Assembly: GCF_037893015.1 (NCBI RefSeq)
Contig: NC_133666.1
Location: 566,279,237-566,343,236, forward strand
Length of the DNA: 64,000 nucleotides
Source: Macrotis lagotis
Lineage: Eukaryota; Chordata; Mammalia; Peramelemorphia; Peramelidae
Direction of reading: 5' to 3'
A program made the position numbers and the translations under genes. The notes under the pieces were generated by a model, which saw nothing but the letters and a program-made list of their open reading frames with translations, was not told the DNA's origin and searched no databases. Shown here piece after piece: positions 45,035 through 56,339 of this stretch (position 1 is the first letter of the stretch; every line of letters begins with the position of its first letter).

Positions 45035-45545
45035 TAAAAGATGATAAAATGCCATCCCAGAAGAAGAAAGCAGTGATAAATTAGTGATAAATTATATACA
45101 TGGGAAGTCTCAAAGGAGTTTATGAATTGGACTCAAATCCAAATTGCCTTGGAAGAGCTTAAAAAAGATTTCAAAAACCAAACAATAAAGGAAGAAGAAA
45201 AATGGGAAAAAAAGAAATGAGAGTCATGCAAGAAAATTATGAAAAACTAAATGAAGAAATGAACTCCTTCATAGGTAAAAATGAAAAAAACTAGAAAAAG
45301 AAAGTAACACCAAAAATAAAATCAACCAACTGGAAAAAGGAATACAATTCTTCAAAAAGTAAAATTAACCAACTGGAAAAGGAAACACAAAAACTAACTG
45401 GAGAAAATAAAACCCTAAAAATTAGAATTGGACAAATGGAAACCAATGACTCTACAAGACACTAAGATTTCATCAAACAAAATCAAAAAGCTGAAAAAAA
45501 TAGAAAATGTGAAGTACCTATTGAGAAATGACCTTGAAAATAGAT
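45035..45545 (+). mobile_element. L1 ORF1 coiled-coil fragment
   Basis: Lys/Glu-rich text in shifting frames (NQLEKETQKLTGENKTLKI, IGQMETNDSTRH) matches the coiled-coil half of L1 ORF1 at 3700-4010. There is no RRM, ORF2 or 3' end. Borders a truncated SINE. Confidence 0.7.
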
Positions 45546-45551
45546 GGTGGG

Positions 45552-45670
45552 GGTACAGTTAGGTGATACAGTGGGTAGAGCACTGACCCTGAAGTCAGGA
45601 GGACCTGAGTTCAAATCTAGCCTCAGACACTTGATACTAGTTGTGCGACCTTGGGCAAGACTCTTAACCT
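45552..45670 (+). mobile_element. tRNA-derived SINE, truncated
   Basis: 'ACAGTTAGGTGATACAGTGG', 'CTGAAGTCAGGAGGACCTGA', 'TTGGGCAAGACTCTTAACC'. Loses its tail where the RTE starts. Confidence 0.85.
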
Positions 45671-47335
45671 TCTTGATGCTAATTGTTAGGCCAAAGTTAG
45701 CACAACCAGCAGAGAGGCAATCCATACTTTGTGGCATCTCAGCTTCCCTCTATTTGGTCTTGCCTTGTAGCCTTTCCGAGGTGAAGTATTTTCCATCATT
45801 GTCATTGATACCATGGCTGAAAATGTCATGTACAAAGCATGGGAACAAGTACACAAATAGTACATGTGAAATCTTGAGAGCTTTTTCCACTATCTGGAAC
45901 CAGGACAAGTATACCATCATGAAACTGAAATACAATACTGAAGAACTTCTCCAGACAACCAAATTTTGATACAAATTTCCAAAACCCTCACTACTGACAA
46001 TATCAAAAGCCTTAGCCAGATCTACAAATATATTATATAGACCTCTGTTCTGCTCCATTTTTACTGGAGTTGGCAGGCAGCAAACTTCATATTAACTCTT
46101 CCTTGACCCTTTCTGAAGCTGCACTGTCTCTCAGGGAGAAGACCATCTTCCAGGTGAAGGATCAGCCTATTAAGAAGGGCCCTAGCAAGAATCTTACCAG
46201 CAGTAACTAAAAAAGAAATTCCCCTGTGATTGTCCCAGGACAATCTATTCCCTTTATCTTTATAGAGATGGTTGACTGAGGCATCTTTGAATTCCTATGA
46301 GATAACATCTTCATGTCATATAATCTGGAAAATTTCAGTCAGTTTTTGGACGAGCAATAGACTCCCTCACCTTGTAGATCTCAGTTAGATAGAATCAGCA
46401 CCAGGTGCTTTGCCACATAAAAGGAACCTAACAGCATTCAAAAGCTCTTCTTCAGCTGGAGTTTCAGTTAGCACCATATGAATTAAACAGTCAAAGGCTT
46501 CTGCATTGATTGATGATGGTCTGTAAAGAACATGATGGAAGTGTTCAGCTCATCTCTCTAAGATCTTGTCCCTATCACTAGTTAATGTGACTCCATCAGC
46601 ATGGAGTAATTGAGATACATCATATGTCTTTGACCTATAGTCTTCAGGGAGTCACTTTGGATTGTTACTATATGCCTAAAGCTGAATTTCATCTGCCTTC
46701 TTACTCAACCAAGAATCCTGTATCTCTCTAAGCTTTACTTGTACTTTCATGTACTGATGGCAAATGGAAAAATCTTTGCAAAATGTTTTGTGCACATTTT
46801 TGCCTTTTGCCCTTGCCTTCCACAATAAGTAGACTTGGGTTGGGTGAAGTAGACAATTTTGAGGACAACTTTTCTAGTCCTTTCCTTGCACCAGAAGATG
46901 AATATTGCAGTCCTTCAAAAATGTTGCTTAGAGAGCTGCTGAAACTCATTGCTGCTTCAGTCCAGTAAGAAGATAACCCATAGTCTCAACTATCTGTGTG
47001 CAGAGATGTGACTCAGGTCCTAGTGTCTCTGATGCTTTGTCACTTGCCTGTCATTCCAGGACTTTGAAATAGATAAAATGACAAAATGCTATGAGTGATA
47101 TCTTTTGATTTAGGTATAAATTGAATTTAAGTGATGCAGAACTCTGAATATTGTTGGTCTCACTCTCTCCTCCGGAGTGATCAAGTCCAGCGGCAAGACA
47201 AGGTCAAAGTGTTTAGTGATGACTTGGAATGCAGTGGATGACTTTGTTGTCTTTGATATCTAACTTAACTCTAAATACTCCACAGCACCTGCTTTAATGT
47301 CTTAACCCAATGAAACAAATTGTTCTCATACACAC
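45671..47335 (-). mobile_element. RTE/BovB-like LINE lacking its 3' end and FADD box
   Basis: Minus-strand RTE. Readable blocks: NHRGISFLVTAGKILARALL at 46061-46243, FVDLAKAFD near 45995, LQGKTK at 45750, then ANFGLTIS near 45690. Near 45760 the text passes from 'AAGACCAAATAGAGG' straight to 'AAGCTGAGATGCC'. Compared with 13225-13300 and 24720-24810, some 55 bases holding the catalytic FADD are deleted. The 5' leader is at 47040-47335, but most of the endonuclease region is missing or unalignable (46780-47035). The 3' third and 3' UTR are absent at the SINE junction. Dead. Confidence 0.82.
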
Positions 47336-47339
47336 ATTG

Positions 47340-48005
47340 TACCATCCACCAAATCTTTACATGCTTGGGGTAGACCACCCCTCTCTCCAACCCCCAACTG
47401 CCCAACGTCCATACTTACTAAAGGGTTTAAAATGCTTTGGTTACATACAAACTGAATTAGCAAAATATGAGCTTTGAAGGGAGGAATTGATTCATTTTGT
47501 TTTGGCATCTTCAGAATATAATTCGGCTCCTTGCAAGTAGAGACACAAATATTTTATTTAGTTGAATTACTCAATTTCAATTATCAGAGCTTATTTTCAA
47601 AACTAAAATCTTGCTTTCTAACTACTATGTGAGTCAGTGAATATTTTTGGTTTGAAAAATTCAATTTGAAGCATGGAAAGCTGTTTTCTTTTTAACTAGA
47701 CAATCTCCCTCTAGTTTTAATATCTTTTTTTTTAATTATGCTCCTTTAATGAAATTTTTAAAATTTGATTTTTTTAACCTTAAGTTACACACTGGGAACT
47801 AGGTGTGAATATCATTAAAATCTAAACCTAGTTAAGCACTCTGAATATTACTTGTACAAGGTTTCTTTTTAAGAATGTATGAAAAATAAATTGTTGGGAA
47901 AATTATGATCTCTGAAGATTTCTAATTACACAGTAATTAGACAGCTTAAAATGTCCTGACAACATATGAAATTTTAGCAGAACTGATTTAAAACAGGAAA
48001 CGACA
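47340..48005. other. AT-rich spacer, no gene seen
   Basis: Unassigned. Confidence 0.45.
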
Positions 48006-48022
48006 AGTGCTTTTTCACTTTT

Positions 48023-48171
48023 TTTTTTTAGGTTTTTGCAAGGCAAAAGGTAAGTGGCTTGCCCAAGGCCACAGGGCTAGGTAATTATTAAGTGTCTGAG
48101 ACCGGATTTGAACCCAGGTACTCCTGACTCCAGGGCCGGCACTTTATCCACTACGCCACCTATCTGCCCCA
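48023..48171 (-). mobile_element. tRNA-derived SINE
   Basis: 'TTTTTGCAAGGCAAAAGGTA' to 'GCCACCTATCTGCCCCA'. TSD TGCTTTTTCACTTTT at 48008-48022 and 48172-48186 (15 bases, perfect). Confidence 0.95.
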
Positions 48172-48214
48172 TGCTTTTTCACTTTTACATTATTTAAACT
48201 TTCTGATTGAATTC

Positions 48215-48340
48215 CTTAATTTTATAGATGAGAATATTGACTGCCAGAGAAGTGCAATGATTTTCCCAAGGTCAAAGATATAATGAGTGACAGTCAGGAT
48301 CTGAATCTAGGTAGTGTCCCTTCAAAACCAAATGCTAACG
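48215..48340 (-). mobile_element. MIR-type SINE
   Basis: 'AATTTTATAGATGAGAATAT', 'ATGATTTTCCCAAGGTCAAA', 'GGATCTGAATCTAGG'. Reverse MIR. Confidence 0.65.
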
Positions 48341-48707
48341 AGCAGATCTTATGGTATGGCACAACTCTGTGATAAAGGGGAAACTGAAGAAATTTTGGAT
48401 TCAAATAGAGGAAAGTAAGTCAATTTTCATATTAAAAAATTGCTGTGTATATTCAGTATTTTTGAAACCTGCAATTTCCTATTCAATATTTTAGAAGAGA
48501 AAATATATGTAGAATTGAAATTTCTCATAGAAACATCTGAAATCATTTGGAACATTATGTTTGTACACATATTCCTCACTGCTATGTTTCCAATCCTCTC
48601 CAGGCTTTGCTACCTTGCCTCTTGCAACAATAGCTCCCCCATATTCCTTTAAACTCCTTTTTATATATTGCCTTTATTCATTAAAATATAAGTTCCATGA
48701 GGACAGG

Positions 48708-48891
48708 TGTTGTTGTTTAAGTTCTGTTTTTGTCTGGGACAAATCACAAATGCAGGTGTGAAAAGAAAATAGAGATTTATTGAAAGAAGTTACAATACAT
48801 AAGAAAGTGGTAAGAAATTCAGAAGAGTTTAAAGAAGACAAGTGAATTGCGATTAATCTTGGCAGGTCAGCTTGCAGGCTCAGCTGACATT

Positions 48892-48971
<80 letters not shown>

Positions 48972-49461
48972 AAAAGGGCTGGCAGCCATGAGGCTTGGGT
49001 TAACCAGGCCACATGGTGAAGCCCATGGAGCTCTGCGTAGTTTAAGCAAGAGCCAGAGGAAGGCCCATCCTTCTGAATGGTAGGCTGGAGGAAGCAAGAG
49101 AGCTTGAAGGGGCTGTGCTTCCTATTTAGTCCCCCTCTATTGTAGACTGGACAGAGAGTGGTACTTGCGGTGTGGTCTTTCACTTTGGAGCCAGGTAGCC
49201 TCCAATGGCAAACTGTACTGGTCCTTTCTGTCTCAAGGTATTTGATGTCCAATTTTAACACTTCATTTCCTGCCCACCAGTGTCCAGACCAAGGTCAAGT
49301 GGGTTAAGTGAAGAGGGAAATGGCGGATAAGGTACAAACAATGGGGTCAAGGGAAGACAAGATACAATCAACAGTGTCCAAGGGAGGCAGAATCTCAAGA
49401 AGCAGAACCTCCACCCATTTAACAGATTTTGCTTCTACTACATTCACAATTCTGTAAATCA
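48708..49461 (-). mobile_element. Solo LTR of an endogenous retrovirus
   Basis: 754 bases with TG...CA ends (plus strand TGTTGTTGTTTAAG ... TGTAAATCA) and a 4-base target duplication CAGG (48704-48707, 49462-49465). On the minus strand AATAAA lies at 48776-48781, about 70 bases from its end; a weak TATA-like ACTAAATAGG lies near 49120. Internally it carries a (GA)n run (48894-48967). It belongs to the same group as 30790-31766. It interrupts an older repeat tail: 'ATAAGTTCCATGAGGACAGG' on the left continues as 'CTAACACCTAGCACAGAGCC' on the right. No viral gene remains. Confidence 0.85.
48894..48967. repeat. (GA)n microsatellite inside LTR
   Basis: About 37 GA units on the plus strand. The long Leu-Ser or Arg-Glu frames through it are artefacts. 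Confidence 0.97.
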
Positions 49462-49559
49462 CAGGGATCATATGCCATTTGCTTCTATTTTTCTCCCTAA
49501 CACCTAGCACAGAGCCTAGTACTTACTCATTGCTTGCTGCTTTGCTTTGTCTTGTTTAA

Positions 49560-50105
49560 AAATTATCAAAGACCTGATTTCTACTTCTGTGAATTATTCT
49601 GTCATTCTTCAATCAACTATGAATGGTCCCTTGAACTGACTTTTTTAGGTTGATAGATGAGGAGTAATTCAAGACTGCCTGCTTTCTTATCCATTCAGAC
49701 CTCATTTTTAATAGCTTTGCTTGCAAGGTTGCCCTGAGAAGAATGTTAGTCTACAATTGTGATCAAATCTGAGTGCTGGTGTAGTGATGATTTAATTCTC
49801 TTTAAGTTTTTCCATTTTTTGTTATTTGTTTTTAGCAGAGCTGCAGCTAGGAATCTTTATATTTAGGGACAAGTATCATAAATGACCTGAGACAAAGGAA
49901 AAAAAAATTGTGTCCTTCATTGAGATGGGGATGAAGAGGAATCTGAGGCACTGGCAGGAAGTGGCAAAGCCTAGACCACAGGTGAGGAACAAGAAATTAG
50001 AAGAAAAAATACTATTATTCACAGGCAATAAGTATATGACTAAGATATCCATCTACCCACACAGTTCTGGCAAATGGTATTTAGGCTAAGGCTTTAGCAA
50101 ATCAG
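49560..50105. other. Spacer, no gene seen
   Basis: Unassigned, mixed composition. Confidence 0.45.
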
Positions 50106-50109
50106 TTTG

Positions 50110-50250
50110 TTTTAAATTTTCAACCAATCTCTCAATCAATAAGCATTTATAAAATGCTTATTTTGTACTAGACAGTATACTAAATGCTAATGATAAACAG
50201 AAAAACCAAAACATTCTTGTCCACATAGGGCTGTTTCATCTTTTGTTATT
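50110..50250 (+). repeat. Ancient L3/CR1-like repeat fragment
   Basis: 'AATCAATAAGCATTTATAAA', 'TACTAGACAGTATACTAAAT', 'TTCTTGTCCACATAGGGC'. Same unit as at 40300, 53385 and 54765. Confidence 0.55.
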
Positions 50251-50254
50251 TCTT

Positions 50255-51465
50255 TTTGTATTCATGAATCTAAAATAATTTTCAGAAATGTTTGCTTAGT
50301 AATACACAGAACTCCCACAAGGTGTCAGGAGTTCCATATTTTACCTCTTATCCAGGTCACCTTTTAGCTCTAGAAATAGATTAATGTTTAAAGTAATGAC
50401 TTTGCTTTTCTAATTTTATATCTTAAAGCCTCGGGACTTGTAGTTGTCTTTGAATAAGAAATATACTACTGATAATGCCCTCAATATATCTATAGATGCT
50501 AAGGGTTAAAACCCTAGTTTCACATTCATTGAGAGCTCTACTGTGAATTGTAATTTAGCATTAATCAATTCCTAGAGATTAGCTTTACCATAAACACACA
50601 TTAACCATTACTGGGACAAAATTACTTCACCTGCAAAATGAATATGAACAAAATAATTTCCAAAGTTCCCTCTTGCACTGAAACCCTTTGATTCTACAAT
50701 TCTCAAGGCCAGAATCAGGGCTTCTCTGCTACTTTTTAATTTTTGTTTCAGTAAAAACCTAAAACTTATTGATATCAGATATCACTTTTATTATATTAAT
50801 TTTTAACTTACAAAATGGCATTGATGTATTAGGAAGAAGTAAATATGACAAGTCTTTTATTTCCTTGTTTTGACTAAATGTATAGACCAATTTTTTAACA
50901 ATTATTTTAATATCTTCAACCCATTTATCTTTTATATCACATTGTTCTTCATTCAGTGACTTATTTTTACTTTATCTTCAAGTTGATGCCAGTTTCCCCT
51001 TTACCACATTTCATCTTCTGTAATTGCCTAATTCCCCATAAATCTTTTACCATAGTTAACATAAAGCTAACATGCTAGAGCTTTTTGTTATCTTTTTTTA
51101 GTCTAATCGTTTGAACTTAGGTCAAGTAACCAAACTATCTCTGAAACTATTGTTCTTTATTTCTTTTGGGATCTGATGCTTTTAATACTTTGAGAATACC
51201 AATCTCTTATTTACATTTCTTGCTTGCACTTACTGCTATATAATCAGTCTACTTCCTTCTCTGGTCATACTTATCCTTGTTAATATATTTTATGCCTTTT
51301 CTCATAAGCATACCATAGTTTTGGTTTGACTTTACATTTAAGTTCATTTCGTGTCTTTATATTGAGTTATTTGTAATTTTTGTTAGCAATTTTTGGTTTT
51401 AGAGTGGTTCAATTATCACAGCCATCCCATATTAGGAGGAAAAAAGGTAATCAAAGAGAGAAAGG
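50255..51465. other. AT-rich spacer, no gene seen
   Basis: Unassigned except a MIR-like end at 50605-50700 ('CACCTGCAAAATGAATATGA'). Confidence 0.45.
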
Positions 51466-51466
51466 T

Positions 51467-51469
<3 letters not shown>

Positions 51470-51508
<39 letters not shown>
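51470..51508. repeat. (CA)n microsatellite
   Basis: About 19 CA units, then TATACATATATA. Confidence 0.97.
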
Positions 51509-51514
<6 letters not shown>

Positions 51515-51552
51515 TATATATCAAAATATTTAGAGCAATTTTTTTTTATTTT

Positions 51553-51720
51553 AGAAAAAAGACTTAGAAGAGAAGCAATGTGTCATAGTGGATCAAGATC
51601 CAAGAAAATGGGTCAAGTTCCACATCTGACACATGCTGACTATGAGAATCCTGGCAAAGAAATAAATCTTTAAGCAGTCCCAGACAAGACCCTGTAAGCT
51701 GCAGAACAGATGAAGATCTG
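51553..51720 (+). mobile_element. Mon/MAR-type tRNA-derived SINE
   Basis: 'GTGTCATAGTGGATCAAGAT', 'CACATGCTGACTATGAGAAT', 'GACCCTGTAAGCTGCAGAAC', 'GATGAAGATCTGCATT'. Partner of 19366-19592. Confidence 0.6.
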
Positions 51721-51724
51721 CATT

Positions 51725-53380
51725 ATTTAGAGATGTTTTCTTTCAAAAGTTTTCTTTTCACAAGTTTAATGCAAAAATTGGAAAAAATATGTATGTCTAT
51801 TAATTGTGGAAAATCCAAACAAATTCTACTATATGAAAGAAATGAATTACTATTCTCAAAATAAATGATGAATTTGAAGAATTCAGGTAATTATGGAAAG
51901 ACTTATATGATCTAATACTGAAAAAAGAGAGTAGCACCAATAGAATGACAAGTATAATGATATAAAGGGGGACAAGACAAAAAAGTTATTGGAATACATT
52001 TCAATTCAATGGTAAATCAAGTCCAAAAGTACTAATAATGAAACATATTTATGGACATATAATTATGTTTGAGAATTATGCATAAAATTAAACTTACTTT
52101 TAAATGTTTTACTTATTTATTTTCTGCAATTATAATTAATTATAAAAAATCACAGCCTTGTGCATTCTCCTTAAACAAAACCTTTCCTATATGTATATGT
52201 TGAGACCTAAGAATCCATAAGAAATGTAATCACAGAGATAATTTTTATTCTGAATGACAGCATCAAGAAAGGTAACAATCAGGATGATGTATGCTTGTCA
52301 AAAATGTACACTGTTTTTATGAAGGATACTTCAATATTTCAAGAAATATAAAAGTGATTTTTTTTATGATTATCTCATGAAGTTGAATACACAATACCTT
52401 AAATTTTTCTCCCCAAACACTTATGACCAAGGGCTAGGCTTTTAAATGTTTCACAGATAATATTCAATATTCAAGTTAAACATCCAATAATTCCTGCTCT
52501 CAATAAATGAACAACTCACTTTGTCCAATTATATATATATATATATATATTTCACATTCTATAATATTTCTTGTACATAAATAAATATTTTAGCATGCTG
52601 AAGGCTTTTTAAACCTGTTCTGTATTTCTCAAACCTCTTTTGAATCACAGAAAGAATTTCATTGCAGTTTGGGCAATATGCACTTTTTATGAACTTTTCC
52701 TGTGTGGATTGTTAAGCTTAGCTTAATTATGTGACCATAATGACATGATATTCTGGCATTACCATCCATGTCAGATATCCTAAGCAAAGTCCAAACCGAA
52801 GAGCAATTTCCTATAATAAAAGTTTTATTGATATCCATTTTTACAGGTGATATTACACTGACTACATTGAAGCCCCATTCAAAATACTATAGTTCCTCTT
52901 CAATGGAATCAGCATGAAATTCATATTGCCCATATTACAATTTTCAGTCTTCTCCCCATGTTGTTATTTAACTGCAAAACATGAACAACAGAATCTAAGA
53001 AGAATAATTATCTTTTGATGACTTGGATTTGAGAAGAACTGTGAAAGACATCTTTGAGAACCTGTATAATCAAAAAGGGAATGGTGTAGATCATGTTGTG
53101 CCAAAGAGAGACAACAGATGTATAATCTAAGCTTTATTCAGTCATCACAAAAAATTAATTACACACTAACATTGGAAAGTCTTCAAAATATTAGATGAAT
53201 GGTCTGAAGATAATTTATGGAAAAGCATGAACAATAAATCAAGTGTATTTTTAAAATGAACAAATTGTAATCTTTACTGACGATATAAAATCACTCCATA
53301 ACATCACAGAACCAGAACTTACAAGTAAATCTACCTGGGACTATTATATAAACATAGACCCATACAGATAAACATTTATG
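51725..53380. other. AT-rich spacer, no gene seen
   Basis: 1.6 kb without a recognised repeat except (TA)n at 52531-52550. No exon signature. Confidence 0.45.
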
Positions 53381-53384
53381 AGGC

Positions 53385-53500
53385 CTGTCAGCCAGTCAGT
53401 AAGCATTTATTAATCACTTATATGCAAAGTGCTACGGATACAAAGAAAGAGGGGAAATCAGTTAATACTCAATTCAACAGAAATATTCTATATTCAAATT
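53385..53500 (+). repeat. Ancient L3/CR1-like repeat fragment
   Basis: 'CAGTCAGTAAGCATTTATTA', 'TGCAAAGTGCTACGGATACA'. Same unit as at 40300. Confidence 0.6.
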
Positions 53501-53504
53501 AATT

Positions 53505-54054
53505 TGTTAGATGATAACTATAAATAATAAACAAAACAAGAAAAAAAGACTGGGAAATGAGGGACAGCAATGATCCTGGGATGGAAAGCATCATATAACC
53601 AGGAGACAGAACTGAAGCTCTAAATTACCAATATTAATGAGGTGATTTAAGTGCGCCAGATTTGAATCAATCTCAAATTTAATTTCTTATTAAGAGGTCA
53701 CCTATAACTCATGAGGTTCTTACTCTCATGCAAGTCAAAACAGTAAATTAGATATGCATTCAATTAGGAAGCTTTGTACTCTCTGCATTTTTATCTTTGA
53801 TTAAAGCTCCTTTCTGGATCTCTCAGTAGAATTCCTAATACACACTGAAATCTTGTTGAAATAACAAATATCCTGTGTTGGCTGAGTCATGTGATGTCCA
53901 GTTTCTGAAATTAAACTATATTAATCTGAAGAAATAGTGAATGTTAAATGCAATGATGTGAAGTATTGATTTTGCTCTTTTTTGGCTAGATCTTTGCAAA
54001 ATGAGAGCAATAAAATTTGAATGAAAACATGTTTTGAGCTGATTTGAAAAAATC

Positions 54055-54055
<1 letters not shown>
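53505..54055. other. AT-rich spacer, no gene seen
   Basis: Unassigned; AT-rich with ATGCAT/TAAT motifs (53750-53830). Confidence 0.4.
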
Positions 54056-54056
<1 letters not shown>

Positions 54057-54111
<55 letters not shown>

Positions 54112-54113
54112 TC

Positions 54114-54157
<44 letters not shown>

Positions 54158-54160
54158 CCC
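54057..54160. repeat. (CT)n microsatellite, interrupted
   Basis: About 100 bases of CT with a few CC and AT interruptions. Confidence 0.97.
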
Positions 54161-54164
54161 AAAT

Positions 54165-54585
54165 GTAATTTTAATTTCACCTCTATATTTCCTATTGAGA
54201 CAATTCCTCTCCCCAAAAGAAGAGAATGGAGAAGATATTGAGTCACTCTATTTATAAGGAAGTTGAAGTCCTAATCCTAGTCTTTTGATTCCATCACTTT
54301 CCCATCTCCATGAGGTGCTGGAAATGGAGCACATTAGGGGTAGGATACAACACTTTTCAAGAAGAGCTTTGTCACCAACTTTGAGGCAGGGCAGTAGACT
54401 TCAGGTTCCTTGAGGGTATAGACTTATCTTTTCCTATTTTGTATATATCCCTAATATGCTATAATGGAACTTTACATTGAGCAAACAACAAATAAGTTTT
54501 TGTTGATTTCAAGTTCCTGGAGGACATTGCTATATTACTTTTGTATCTATATATCTAGTGAAAACATCTATCAATTCAATAATTT
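54165..54585. other. Spacer, no gene seen
   Basis: Old repeat tail text near 54400-54500 ('TTCCTTGAGGGTATAGACTT', 'TTGTATATATCCCTAATATG'); otherwise unassigned. Confidence 0.4.
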
Positions 54586-54589
54586 AATG

Positions 54590-54960
54590 AACATTTTTTA
54601 AAAACTTAGAATATAATAAGTTTACTAGACACTGTGCTAAGTATTAGGGATATAAAAAAGAAAAATAAAGAGTTCTGTGTTCTAGGAGTGCACAATCTAA
54701 TGAGAATGAAGACAACACACAAAAGAAGACAGGAAAGAAAGGAGAGAAAGCACCAATTAAGCAATCAATAAATAAACATTTATTAAGTATCTACTATGTT
54801 AGGCACTATACCAAACACCACAAATACAAATAAAAATAAACCAGAAGACCCTTACCCTCAAGATGCATTCTAGAGAAGGAAAGAAATACATAATGGAGAG
54901 CTGGAAAACTCTTGTTCTTAGAGCAAAAGTTTCTCCAAGGTCAAGAGGTGGCTATTGAGA
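54590..54960 (+). repeat. Two ancient L3/CR1-like repeat fragments in tandem
   Basis: 54600-54740 ('CTAGACACTGTGCTAAGTAT', 'GGAGTGCACAATCTAATGAG') and 54765-54930 ('ACATTTATTAAGTATCTACT', 'ACCCTCAAGATGCATTCTAG') carry the same unit twice. Confidence 0.65.
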
Positions 54961-55139
54961 AGGAGGAAAAAAAAGTCAATAGTCCATTCAGCAGTGAAGT
55001 GGAGCATAACAGGTGCCCGTCCTGGAATCATCAGCATCTAGTACACAGTAGGCACTGAATAAATAGTTATTGATTTATTTGGGAATAATCATAGAATGGA
55101 CATGTGATTTCACTGCCAGAAGGAAAGCCCTTGGAGGAA

Positions 55140-55310
55140 ACTTGCTCACTATGATGGATCAAATTAAACTTAGAGAATTGCCTGGGGATACTTGGAAGTT
55201 AATTGATTTGCCCATGATCACACAGTAATTATGTGTCAGAAGCAGAACCTGAACCCAAATATCCCTCATTCTGATGTCAAATATTTGTTACATCTCCCTG
55301 CCTCTTTTGT
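55140..55310 (-). mobile_element. MIR-type SINE
   Basis: 'TTAATTGATTTGCCCATGAT', 'CACACAGTAATTATGTGTCA', 'CTGAACCCAAATATCCCTCA'. Reverse MIR. Confidence 0.65.
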
Positions 55311-55314
55311 TGAA

Positions 55315-55880
55315 TGTAGCTTCACAGACTAGAGAGCTAGTCTCACTTTAAGGATGAGACTTGAGGTGGGGAATGGGAAGGTATATGTACTGTACTTAAA
55401 AACCATCTGCTTTCAAGGTAGAAAATTAAGTCTAATACATGCTAATGTTTTTTCTAGTTACATAATGTTGATCATCTGTACTGAAAAATCAGCAGATATA
55501 AAGTGACTGCCCGAATCTTGTTATACTCCATTCGGGTTAAGTGCTAGGAAATGCATATTAATTAAAGTTCAGATCAGTGAGGGGATCAAGTGAGCTTAAA
55601 TTCATTGGCAGGGATTGAACTTATGACTTTTTACACAGTTATCTTCTGTTCTTTTTTTTGAAGGCATGGATTTAAGCCGTTTCAGAGTTTAGATATAAGC
55701 ATAGAGCTCAACAATAACTACAAAATGTTTCCAAAAGTACATGTTCATAAAAACCAATTTTTTAAATCAGATCTTGTTCTAATCAAGAATAAAAAGAAAG
55801 CAGTGTCTTGCAATAAATGCAGTTATTGAGCTGAACTATATCTTTGGATTCATCAGCAAATATCTACCAGTACAAGTTCT
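55315..55880. other. Repeat-poor stretch, no gene seen
   Basis: Holds 'GAAATGCATATTAATTAAAG' near 55550, a homeodomain/POU-like AT motif. Possible conserved non-coding DNA, not testable here. Confidence 0.3.
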
Positions 55881-55884
55881 ATGA

Positions 55885-56335
55885 TCTTGATCAAGTCTCT
55901 TACCTCTCTGAGCCCCTGTATCATCATCTGTAAAATGAGGGTAAGAGGGAATGGAAAAAGATCTGGGTCTGAAGTCAGGAAGATGAGTTTAAAACTAACT
56001 TCAGATGCTTATTAGATTATTACTTGTTTAACTTCTGTCTGCCTCAGTTTCCTCAACTGTAAAATGAGAATAATAATTGTAGCAAAGGTCAAATATGATA
56101 ATCTTTGGTTTTTTAAATTTTATTTAAGGCAATGAGGTGTTGTGACTTGTCCAAGGTCACACAGCTAGGCAATTAAGTGTCTGACGTTGGATTTGAACTC
56201 AGATCCTCCTGATTCCAGGGATGGTGCTCCATCTGCTGTGCCACCTAGTTGCCTCCATAAAATAATATTTGTAAAATGCTTAGCAGTTTTTGATACAATG
56301 TAGATGGTTTTATAAAATGCTTGTTTCCTTGTTTC
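55885..56335 (+). mobile_element. Two MIR-like SINEs, one split by a young SINE
   Basis: 55885-55945 is a MIR end ('GTATCATCATCTGTAAAATG'). 55960-56105 and 56258-56335 are the two halves of another ('GTCTGAAGTCAGGAAGATGA', 'CTCAACTGTAAAATGAGAAT', then 'ATAATATTTGTAAAATGCTT'). Confidence 0.65.
56106..56257 (-). mobile_element. tRNA-derived SINE
   Basis: 'TTATTTAAGGCAATGAGGTG' to 'TGTGCCACCTAGTTGCCTCC'. Lies inside an older SINE; no clear TSD. Confidence 0.9.
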
Positions 56336-56339
56336 CTCT

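Noticed and set aside
45544..45969. 141-codon plus-strand frame
   Set aside because: Crosses the SINE and the antisense of the RTE; a chimeric artefact.
48894..48967. CRISPR-like regular repeat
   Set aside because: It is a dinucleotide microsatellite in vertebrate DNA; there are no spacers. No CRISPR array exists in the window.
48674..49261. 195-codon open frame on the minus strand
   Set aside because: It runs through the (GA)n microsatellite as a Leu-Ser repeat and lies inside a solo LTR. No domain is present.
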